Source of the DNA: SKVR01 sp964491395
GTDB taxonomy: Bacteria > Bacteroidota > Bacteroidia > Bacteroidales > UBA7960
Assembly: GCA_964491395.1 (NCBI GenBank)
Contig: CAZBGI010000009.1
Location: 1-64,000 of the forward strand
Length of the DNA stretch: 64,000 bases
Direction: 5' to 3'
In this document: positions 1 through 7,626 of the stretch, one piece after another
Layout of the letters: each line of letters opens with the position of its first letter
Numbering within the stretch: position 1 is the stretch's first letter
Program-made: the position numbers and the translations under genes
The notes under the pieces: generated by a model
The model's database searches: none
What the model was told of the DNA's origin: nothing
What the model saw: only the letters and a program-made list of their open reading frames with translations

Positions 1-112
1 GGAAAATAATTCCGGTAATGATTATCAATTAACTATTGGGCCGTGCGATTCCCTCTCTGCCTGTAGGAAGGGATGTCCGAAGGACAGGGAGGGTCAGGCA
101 TGAAATAAGAAA

Positions 113-133
113 AGCGGAATTACAAATTCCGCT
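113..133. repeat. Perfect inverted repeat, 9-bp stem
   Basis: AGCGGAATT (113-121) pairs with AATTCCGCT (125-133) around a 3-nt loop. No T-run follows on either strand, so it is more likely a REP-like palindrome or mRNA 3'-end hairpin than a strong terminator. Confidence 0.6.
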
Positions 134-193
134 CAGCAATGGCCTGGCTTGTGGTCAGACGACTTTCAGCTCGTCCGACCACTAATTTGCTCC

Positions 194-226
194 AAACCTT
201 GGAGGTTTCCAATACCTCCAAGGTTT
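194..226. repeat. Perfect inverted repeat, 13-bp stem
   Basis: AAACCTTGGAGGT (194-206) pairs perfectly with ACCTCCAAGGTTT (214-226) across a 7-nt loop. The CTTGGAGG/CCTCCAAG core looks like the dispersed intergenic palindromes seen in many Bacteroidota genomes. A TTTTATA tail follows on the plus strand. Confidence 0.65.
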
Positions 227-266
227 TATAAGTCCGAAGGACAGGGTGGGTCTGCTTGAAAAAACA

Positions 267-295
267 AAAAAACCCGCCATAACGACGGGTTTTTT
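267..295 (-). terminator. Rho-independent terminator after the PUL operon
   Basis: AAAAAACCCG (267-276) pairs with CGGGTTTTTT (286-295) around a 9-nt loop. On the minus strand the stem is followed by a T-rich run, about 20 bp after the stop codon of the 853-residue T9SS protein. It is A/T-tailed on both sides and could act both ways. Confidence 0.85.
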
Positions 296-317
296 GTAAA
301 CTTACAGGGTGCGAAAC

Positions 318-2879
318 TTATCTCACTACCTGCAACTTGTAGGTTTCCATGCCCTGGGTAGTAAATATACGTACCATGTATATGCCGTTGTCGAAATCTC
401 CCAGCTCAACGCTGTGGCTTTCTGCATCAACATGGCTGATGTATACCTGCTGACCGGCAATGTTGAAGATACTGATTTCATTGATCCGGCTGTCAGCGGT
501 AATGGTAACTTTGCTGTTGGCAGGGTTGGGGTAAAGGTTGATTTCGGCAGCATCCCATTCATCAACTGAAGTGGGTTGTGCAAAAATATCTTCTACCAGC
601 ATATCATCTTCTACCACTACTTCTCTCATATCACCATCCCATTCAGCATTGGCGAACGAGGGACCGTCATAGTACAGATACATGTAAGTTCCGGCGGGGA
701 TATTAAGTGTTTTTGTGAAGATAAACACATTGTCAGTTTTTTCCATTTGTGACTCATCGAAACTACCGGGTTCCTGAAGATCCCATCCCGGGAAATCACC
801 GGTCATGTAAGCATAGGCGTCATCGCCGGGCTCAAAACCTCCGTAAGGCTGCATGTTAACGGTAAAGGTAACTTCATAAATGCTGATGAGTTCAAGGATT
901 ACCTCTTCGGTTATATTATCTCCGTCCACTACAATTTCTCCGCTTGCGGGTTCGTAGTCTGCTCGTTCTACCTGATATTCATAGGTGCCGTTGGTTTTCT
1001 GGAATTCAAAAACACCTGGCTCGTAGGTTTCGCCGTCCAAAGTGATTACAGCGTCATCGATGGGGTTTCCATCGGTATCTTTCACATCGAAAGTAATGGT
1101 GTGGAAAATAGCCATGGGCATTTCTACCACAGGGGTTACCAGCCAGTTGTCGGGGGTAAGAGCCACTCCTTCTTCAGAATCATAAGACTGACTTCTCATG
1201 TGGGCGGTAATGGAATAATCCTGCTCCACAACAATGGAATAGTACCAGTTAAATTCATCACCATCGGCATCCACAGCCAGCCATCCTTCCGGAAGCCATG
1301 TATCGTCATATTCAGGTATATCTTCCACTTCAGGATCGAAATCAGGTACACCACCCATGAAGTCTTCTGCGAATAAAGTGTCAGGAACTTCCAGACCTTC
1401 TGCAGCACCTACCATGCTTACATTGTCAATTACGATACGATCTTTATCGGTACTGTTGTGGTGACGAATAGCTACCCGTATGTGCTGCTGCTCGAAGTCA
1501 GAGATTTCCACCATGCGGGGCTGGTATTCAAAACCGGGAATGTCGCTGCTAAGGGTTTCTTCGAAAATCATCTCGAAGTCTTCTGCATCAAAAGGCTGAT
1601 CCAGGCTGTCAAGTACCGCCACCCAGACACTGTAATATTCTTCACGATACTCAGGGGTGCTGGCTGTAGCGGCTACATCCCAGGTCAGATAGATGTTTTC
1701 ATATACATCAGGAATTTCTTCCAGTTCTACATTGATGAATACATCGCTGTCAACCACACTGAAGTCTCCGGTTGCAGGGTAGTAAAAATCCTTGTTTACT
1801 TCATAGTTGTAAAAACCCGGTGTAAGATCAAAGGTATATTCATTGGCTGCAAAGGTTTCGCCGTTAAGGGTGATCTCCGCGTCAGAAATCAATTCTCCTT
1901 CGGCATCCAATATGGTAAAGGTCGCTGCATATTCGGGATCATCTCCACTTTCGAGGGTTACATCCACCGTGAGATCAGCGTCATCTACCTCGAAAGTACC
2001 GTTATGAGTCACAAAACCATCTTTTTTAACGAAATAGTCATATTCTCCGGGGAAGAAGGTAAATTCTGTTTCTCCTGCATCATAGGTAACATTGTCAATG
2101 GAAATTACCTCTGTGCCATCAGCATCGGCAATGTTGAAGTTTACGGCAAAAGGATCCACGATTCTAAAGTCATCAAAATAGAGCAATGCATCAGTAGCAG
2201 TGCCTTCTGCATCTTTGGTAATCTGGAAACTGTCGAAGAAGAAGGGGTCTCCTTCGTCCATCACACCATCACCATTTACCCAGCCTACAACATTTTCTGG
2301 GTTGTTGTAATCCCAGGTAATGCGTTTCCAGCCTACCCAGTCAATGGTATACCATGTGGAACCTTCCAGGGTGGGCGCACCATCGCGGGTCATAAAACGG
2401 AAGCGGTTTCCTGAGCCATCCCCATGAACATATACCTCCAGCGCCTGTCCGGGCTGGAATTGTCTTTCAGGAGTATTGCCATCAGGCATGTATTGCCTTA
2501 CCAGGTGAGTAGGAGTGCCTTCATACTCGATTTCATTGTCCCACTGAATAGCCAGTTTCATGGAGCCATCACTGTCGGTGGCAGGGTTCACAATTTCTGT
2601 TTCATGCTCACGGTAGGTGATCAGGTTGCCTTCATCATCTTCCAGTATGATACCGGCAGTACTTCCGCTCCCTTCAGGTGTCCACCAAAGAGATACTCCC
2701 AAAGTAATAAATTCAGGGCTCTCCGGATCATCGGGATCGTAATCGGGGTTGGGGAAAAAGTCCCAGTCATCAATAATGGTGAAGTTGGGATTGTCATCTT
2801 TTGCCTGGGCAAAAGTTTGCATAATGCCTCCGGTAAGGAAGAACATCAGCATCAACAATGTTGTAATTTTTCTTTTCAT
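318..2879 (-). CDS. T9SS-secreted multidomain adhesin-like protein
   Basis: A secreted protein of 853 residues with a signal peptide ending near AFAQ (residue 24). Domains in order: a galactose-binding-like domain (about 38-242) also found in the neighbouring amidase; two PEGA/CnaB-like repeats (about 243-388); a cleaved-adhesin/choice-of-anchor-J domain with its halves in reversed order (C-terminal half 391-490, N-terminal half 503-588); a third PEGA-like repeat (about 592-665); a starch-binding-like E-set domain (about 668-765); and a T9SS type A sorting domain (about 775-853) containing LYPNPA. No catalytic motif was recognised, so it is probably a surface binding protein. It is the last gene of the leftward locus, 129 bp after the amidase gene, with two hairpins in that gap. 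Confidence 0.85.
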   Translation of the reverse strand: MKRKITTLLMLMFFLTGGIMQTFAQAKDDNPNFTIIDDWDFFPNPDYDPDDPESPEFITLGVSLWWTPEGSGSTAGIILEDDEGNLITYREHETEIVNPATDSDGSMKLAIQWDNEIEYEGTPTHLVRQYMPDGNTPERQFQPGQALEVYVHGDGSGNRFRFMTRDGAPTLEGSTWYTIDWVGWKRITWDYNNPENVVGWVNGDGVMDEGDPFFFDSFQITKDAEGTATDALLYFDDFRIVDPFAVNFNIADADGTEVISIDNVTYDAGETEFTFFPGEYDYFVKKDGFVTHNGTFEVDDADLTVDVTLESGDDPEYAATFTILDAEGELISDAEITLNGETFAANEYTFDLTPGFYNYEVNKDFYYPATGDFSVVDSDVFINVELEEIPDVYENIYLTWDVAATASTPEYREEYYSVWVAVLDSLDQPFDAEDFEMIFEETLSSDIPGFEYQPRMVEISDFEQQHIRVAIRHHNSTDKDRIVIDNVSMVGAAEGLEVPDTLFAEDFMGGVPDFDPEVEDIPEYDDTWLPEGWLAVDADGDEFNWYYSIVVEQDYSITAHMRSQSYDSEEGVALTPDNWLVTPVVEMPMAIFHTITFDVKDTDGNPIDDAVITLDGETYEPGVFEFQKTNGTYEYQVERADYEPASGEIVVDGDNITEEVILELISIYEVTFTVNMQPYGGFEPGDDAYAYMTGDFPGWDLQEPGSFDESQMEKTDNVFIFTKTLNIPAGTYMYLYYDGPSFANAEWDGDMREVVVEDDMLVEDIFAQPTSVDEWDAAEINLYPNPANSKVTITADSRINEISIFNIAGQQVYISHVDAESHSVELGDFDNGIYMVRIFTTQGMETYKLQVVR

Positions 2880-2931
2880 AACAATTGTTTTTTAGTTTGT
2901 AAAATATGGTTTGTTTAGGATTAACTGAGAC

Positions 2932-3003
2932 GTTTAGCAAAAAGCTAAACCGGCCCGGAGCGATATGCCGGCTGCGGATTTTGTTTAAAGCCGCAGCCGG
3001 CAT
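2932..3003 (-). promoter_or_regulatory. Two hairpins between amidase and adhesin genes
   Basis: ATGCCGGCTGCGG (2965-2977) pairs perfectly with CCGCAGCCGGCAT (2991-3003), a 13-bp GC-rich stem. GTTTAGC (2932-2938) pairs with GCTAAAC (2944-2950). Neither is followed by a strong T-run on the minus strand. They more likely stabilise an mRNA end or reduce read-through than fully terminate. Confidence 0.55.
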
Positions 3004-3008
3004 GAGAT

Positions 3009-6000
3009 TTATTCAATAATCTGTATCTTTTTGTTAAAGATTCCGTTTTCAGTTTGTACCCTCAAGAGGTAAAAGCCCTGTGGGTATTCACCTACCTCAA
3101 AGGTATAAGAAGTTTCATTGACATCGTGGGTAAAGACACTTCTTCCGGTTAAGTCGGTTAGAGTAACCCTTGTTATGTTGTAATCCGACTCAACAGAAAG
3201 CTGTGTGCGGGCAGGGTTGGGAAATACCCTGGTACTTTGTTCGGTCAGATCATCTATACCGGTTTCAGGCAGAAAGTGTGCTGTAAGCTCATAATTGTTC
3301 ATGGCAGGCATGGCGAAGGTATATGCCGGTTCTTCGCTCATGATCTCACCATCCCGGTTTTTCCAGTTGATAAATTCATAACCTTCAGCAGCCATGGCTT
3401 CGGCGGTTACTTGTTCATTGTAAAAGTAACTTCCTTCGCCGGTGGTGGTACCTGCATCTTCGGGGCTTACTTTCAGCACCAGGTTGTAGGTCGCGGGTAC
3501 AAAATGAGCTGTCAGCGTCATGTCTTCTCCGGGCATTTGGAAGGTATAGGTTTCAGAAGTACTCAGTTCTGTTCCCTCCTCATCTGTCCAGAAAGAAAAG
3601 GCAAATCCTTCTGCAGCAGTGGCGGTAACTGTAACTTCCTGTCCCGCTGCGTATTCCCCTGCTCCGCTTACCTCTCCGCCATCTTCCGGGTCGGTATTGA
3701 GTGTAAGGGTATAAGTAGTAGCATCTCCCACTTCAAATTTGTCGAGCATGAGCATGTAATCGTCATGTGAGACATATTGAATGGCAAAGCGGTACACTTC
3801 ATCAGCATAGTCGCCCAGGAAAAAGTTGTACTGGGTCCACTCATCGGGTACTTCTATGAAGTCTCCTTCGGAGATAACCGTGAAGTTTTCCGGGTCAAAT
3901 TCAAAGGTTTCACCATCATCCAGTGAAATCAATACCCGGATTCTTTCGGGTCCAAAATTATCGGTTTCGATGGATTTGGCATAAAAGCTGAGCTGGCTGA
4001 TTTCGGTGGCTTTCAGTTGAGGTGAAATAAGCCATTTGTTTTCATCCACCTCCTGCGACATCATGGCAATGAGGTACTTGTCACCCTCTACGGGAGGATG
4101 GTTTTCATCAATGGGAGGATCCGTTTCTGTCGGGTTCATTACCCTGAAAGCATAGGGTTCACCGGAACCGGGGAAGGTAAATCCCTGTGGATTCCAGGTT
4201 GCATCACCATCCACGTCAACGGTAATCCAGGGAAACAAATCGGTGGTGAAATCATCATACTCCTGCCAGTTTTCAGACAACGTAGTGGGGTAATTGATTT
4301 CCTCTTTTTTCACAAAATGGAGATGGTCGAAATAAAGAATTCCCGATTCAGCACCCCCATCGGCATAGCGTACATGGAATCCATCCATATAAAAGTTGGC
4401 CCCTTCGAGTTCTCCGTTGCCGTTTACCCATCCGGAAACAGGGTCATTGGCCAGATCCCAGCTCACCAGCTTCCAGCCCATCCAGTCAATGGTAATCCAC
4501 TGTTGCGCTTCCAGCTGGTTCAGTCCGTCACGGATGACCATCCTGAATTCGTTTTGAGAACCATCGCCATACACATATACCTGCAGGATGTCATCAATAT
4601 TGAAGCGGTTTTGGTTTTGGGGTTCTGAGGGGGGGAGATATTCTCTGATATAGGGCGTTCCGGAGAAGTTCATATCCCATCCATACCCCAGTTCCATGCT
4701 TTGAAGACTGGCCTCTGAGTGGTTAACAATGGTGGGATTGTTGGTGCGATAAGTCAATTCGGGTATGATGCCCAGGGTTTGACCTGCCTGGTCGGGGTGC
4801 CACCACCCGCTGATGCCCGAGTTGAAGTCGTCTATGACAGTTGTTTCTGTAACAGGTTGATCGAGTAGCAGGAAGTTGTAGCTGAAGGCTTCGGTTGTAT
4901 TGTTAAACGAGTCGGAAAGGCCTGCTGCCACATACACGGTATAGGTGTTTCCGGGAGTCAAATCTTCGGTGGGGAAGAAGTGAAGGATGCTTTGCTCGTT
5001 GAGAATGGTGTGCTGAAGAACGCCTGCCACGGCTTCGTCAGGAGTACCGGCAGTGAGGATGATGGCTTCTTCATCGATGCTTTCTTCCACGATTATTTCA
5101 TCATAAACCAGTTGGATGATGGGACGTAATACTTTTTCAGGTGTATCTTCCTGTGGTGTAAAAGAAACCAACGCCGGAGCTTCTGTGTCTTCGTCCGACA
5201 TGGTAATGTTGAATACGTAATCGCCTCCTTCTTCACCGTTGCCATCTCCATCGAGGAACTGACCTGTAATTTCATTCTGGGCTATGCTGCCGTCAAGGGT
5301 GATGGTATATTCCGTGAGGTAAGCAAATTCAGAGGTGTTTACGCTGAGGGTAAATTCGTCATCCCAGGAAAAAGAGACCGGGGCTTCAGGACTAAGGGAG
5401 AATGCTTCTTCCACCGATTCCTGGTTCATAATTCTGCTGAAGCGAATCAGCAGGGGGGTTCCCGGAACAAGGGCTTCAAGTTCATCATCAGGCAAAATTT
5501 CTTCCACCACGGGAGGGACTGAAGAAGTCATGAAAGGATCAAGAAAGCTGAGGTTTTCCTCGGTAAGGCCATTGGGATTAGAAACAATGGGCAGATCCAC
5601 CACCAGGGTCTGGTAACCTTCTTTTTCGAAAGTCACTTCAACGGTGTCGAGAGGTTCAAGCCCCTGGATAAAGTAAAACCCATTGCGCAACTGCTCCGGG
5701 TCGTTGGAATAATTATCGAACAGCGATTCATAGGTGTCGGTGGTGTAAGTTTGATCGCCTATGGTAACGGTAACTCCGTTCATTGCCAGCCCGGTTTCAA
5801 TATCTTTGATGATGCCCGTGGCTACGCCAATGGCGGGGCGGTCAATGTCGTGCCACTCCAGGAAAGAACGATAGGCCGACAGGGCCTCCAGGGTTTTCCA
5901 TTCGTGGTTGAGATTGAGCATTTGCTGCCCGGGATTGGTATGGAAGCCTGCTTCGCTAAGCAGGGAGGCCATGGTAGAAACCCGGTTTACATACAAATAG

Positions 6001-6569
6001 GGCCACTGATTGTCGTGGTGGAATACATCGCCCTGGTAAAATACCCGGTCGGCATAGTTTCCTCTGCGGTCGATGCGCATGGTTCCGGTAAGATCCAGGT
6101 CAAGGATGGCGCCATAGTCGCCGCCGCCTTCGGGGGTTTTTTCCACCAGTTCCCCATTGCTTTTCCATCCGCCGTAAAGCATAAGGGTGCTGTTGACGTG
6201 CGAGGCTCCTGCATCGCTGTGAATAGAATAATAGAAGTCGGCTCCCAGGGTATTGGCCAGTGCCACACGTCCTTCCAGTGAGATAACATCCTGGTCGGTA
6301 AGACGAGCCATATATACCGTGTCAATGTCCGTTTGTTCTTCAAACATCTCTTTGATAGCCAGTGCAACGCGCAGTACTTTTTCGGCTTCCGAATACCCGA
6401 AAAGACCCATGTTTTCGGTTTGTGCATGGCCCGGATCAAGAAATACATTCCAGTCGCTCAATCCGGTAATGTCCTGTGCAGACACCTTGTTGCCATCGGA
6501 AAGCGAGAGGGAAAGAGCTGCCAGCAAAAGGGCGGCTCCTTTAAATAGATGATTGTATAGTTTGTTCAT
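3009..6569 (-). CDS. T9SS-secreted N-acetylmuramoyl-L-alanine amidase
   Basis: A zinc amidase predicted to cut the MurNAc-L-Ala bond of peptidoglycan outside the cell. It has 1186 residues and a signal peptide ending near VSAQ (32). The Amidase_3 domain (about 37-240) shows the ligands and catalytic residue: DPGH (His48), Glu61 in SEAEK, His117 in SIHSDA and Glu206 in LLSEAGFHTNP. Next come a CnaB-like domain (about 248-350), two Ig-like Big_5 domains (about 355-460 and 463-570), a galactose-binding-like domain (578-757) shared with the downstream protein, a choice-of-anchor-J domain in normal order (760-950), two bacterial-repeat domains (953-1100) and a T9SS sorting domain (about 1110-1186, VFPNPA). 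Most Amidase_3 enzymes are periplasmic cell-division proteins. The T9SS signal and binding domains instead point to digestion of foreign or shed wall material. Confidence 0.9.
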   Translation of the reverse strand: MNKLYNHLFKGAALLLAALSLSLSDGNKVSAQDITGLSDWNVFLDPGHAQTENMGLFGYSEAEKVLRVALAIKEMFEEQTDIDTVYMARLTDQDVISLEGRVALANTLGADFYYSIHSDAGASHVNSTLMLYGGWKSNGELVEKTPEGGGDYGAILDLDLTGTMRIDRRGNYADRVFYQGDVFHHDNQWPYLYVNRVSTMASLLSEAGFHTNPGQQMLNLNHEWKTLEALSAYRSFLEWHDIDRPAIGVATGIIKDIETGLAMNGVTVTIGDQTYTTDTYESLFDNYSNDPEQLRNGFYFIQGLEPLDTVEVTFEKEGYQTLVVDLPIVSNPNGLTEENLSFLDPFMTSSVPPVVEEILPDDELEALVPGTPLLIRFSRIMNQESVEEAFSLSPEAPVSFSWDDEFTLSVNTSEFAYLTEYTITLDGSIAQNEITGQFLDGDGNGEEGGDYVFNITMSDEDTEAPALVSFTPQEDTPEKVLRPIIQLVYDEIIVEESIDEEAIILTAGTPDEAVAGVLQHTILNEQSILHFFPTEDLTPGNTYTVYVAAGLSDSFNNTTEAFSYNFLLLDQPVTETTVIDDFNSGISGWWHPDQAGQTLGIIPELTYRTNNPTIVNHSEASLQSMELGYGWDMNFSGTPYIREYLPPSEPQNQNRFNIDDILQVYVYGDGSQNEFRMVIRDGLNQLEAQQWITIDWMGWKLVSWDLANDPVSGWVNGNGELEGANFYMDGFHVRYADGGAESGILYFDHLHFVKKEEINYPTTLSENWQEYDDFTTDLFPWITVDVDGDATWNPQGFTFPGSGEPYAFRVMNPTETDPPIDENHPPVEGDKYLIAMMSQEVDENKWLISPQLKATEISQLSFYAKSIETDNFGPERIRVLISLDDGETFEFDPENFTVISEGDFIEVPDEWTQYNFFLGDYADEVYRFAIQYVSHDDYMLMLDKFEVGDATTYTLTLNTDPEDGGEVSGAGEYAAGQEVTVTATAAEGFAFSFWTDEEGTELSTSETYTFQMPGEDMTLTAHFVPATYNLVLKVSPEDAGTTTGEGSYFYNEQVTAEAMAAEGYEFINWKNRDGEIMSEEPAYTFAMPAMNNYELTAHFLPETGIDDLTEQSTRVFPNPARTQLSVESDYNITRVTLTDLTGRSVFTHDVNETSYTFEVGEYPQGFYLLRVQTENGIFNKKIQIIE

Positions 6570-6598
6570 GGTGAAGTTCTTTTAGTTGTATTGAAATG

Positions 6599-7585
6599 CT
6601 ATTCCAGTTCCATGATGTAAATGTTGCCATCGTCAGGATTGTCGAAAGCGATGCGCTGACCATCAGGAGAAACGGCGGGTTTAAGCGCTGTAATTTCTGT
6701 ATGGGCTGTAAGATGGTGGTTTTCGCCGGTATTAACATTGATGGCGTATAACTCGCCCCCTGTGATGTAATGCCCATCGTCTTCAACCATAGAAACTACC
6801 ACATAATCACTTTCGGGCATCCAGCTGGCATATTCACCATGTCCCAGGTGGGTCAATCCGGTGCCATCGGTATTAACTACATACAATCCTTTGCCTTGTA
6901 CCTGGAAAACCAGTTTCTTGCCATCAGGTGAAAGGCGCTGGTTGAAAATAAATCGTCCTTCGAAATCGGCCAGTTCTTTGCTTTCGCGGGTAGCCGGTTG
7001 AATACTCATGAGTTTGTCATCTAAAGGATACACCAGGGCTGCATTGTTGGCTGAACTTAACAGTGATTTCTGTCCCACAGACGTAAGTTCTGCACGGTCA
7101 TCCATAACCATGACCACCTGTGAGCCGTCAGGGCTGAAAACCGGAAGCCCTTTCAACTGGCGGGTCTTTTCCTGCAAAATAACGTAGGAGGAGTTTTCGA
7201 TATCAAAAACTTTTACCTGGTGATAACGTCGGCGGTTTTCTGTTACAGCCGTGCGGGCCAGTATTTTTGTCCCATCGGGCGACCATGAAAAGCCAAAGCC
7301 GGCTGCTTCGTCTGCTGTGAGCACTCTTTTGTTGCTTCCATCGGCATCGGCCAACCAAATCCCATTAAAATTGGCTGAAGAAAAAGCAAGGGTTTCTCCG
7401 TCGGGCGACCATGCTGCATGAACGAAAAACTGTTCGTCTTCACTGATAAGTACCCTGGGTTCTGAGGTGGCTGTGGGTTGCGCCACAAGTTGTGCTGAAG
7501 CAACCAGCAGCATCAATGCCATCAGCAAAGTATGACTGATGTTGATGGGCTGTTGGGTTCCAGTGTTTTTATTTTCTTTGTTCAT
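6599..7585 (-). CDS. Exported TolB-like beta-propeller protein
   Basis: A 328-residue protein with an N-terminal export segment (about residues 18-36) and repeated WSPDG/FSPDG/LSPDG/VSPDG motifs typical of TolB/WD40-like PD40 propeller blades (about 45-328). It lacks the TolB N-terminal domain, so it is not a Tol-Pal TolB. It sits 29 bp upstream of the amidase gene and 41 bp downstream of the GHL10 gene, so it is almost certainly co-transcribed. The likely role is glycan or protein binding in the periplasm or at the surface. There is no catalytic signature. Confidence 0.75.
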   Translation of the reverse strand: MNKENKNTGTQQPINISHTLLMALMLLVASAQLVAQPTATSEPRVLISEDEQFFVHAAWSPDGETLAFSSANFNGIWLADADGSNKRVLTADEAAGFGFSWSPDGTKILARTAVTENRRRYHQVKVFDIENSSYVILQEKTRQLKGLPVFSPDGSQVVMVMDDRAELTSVGQKSLLSSANNAALVYPLDDKLMSIQPATRESKELADFEGRFIFNQRLSPDGKKLVFQVQGKGLYVVNTDGTGLTHLGHGEYASWMPESDYVVVSMVEDDGHYITGGELYAINVNTGENHHLTAHTEITALKPAVSPDGQRIAFDNPDDGNIYIMELE

Positions 7586-7626
7586 AGGTATTATTTTTGG
7601 GTGATAGAAAAAGGTTTGGAAATCCG

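Larger units (their letters stand above)
1..317. other. Intergenic repeat-rich stretch at window start
   Basis: No gene is supported here. The stretch holds two perfect inverted repeats (113-133 and 194-226), a 21-nt near-perfect direct repeat (75-95 and 232-252, one mismatch, each carrying the small palindrome GTCCGAAGGAC) and a rho-independent terminator (267-295). It lies downstream of the leftward peptidoglycan locus. Such palindromic clusters are common between genes in Bacteroidota. Confidence 0.7.

Noticed and set aside
1458..2414. Long open frame on the plus strand opposite the adhesin gene
   Set aside because: Composition is that of an antisense shadow; the minus-strand protein has signal peptide, domains and a T9SS tail.
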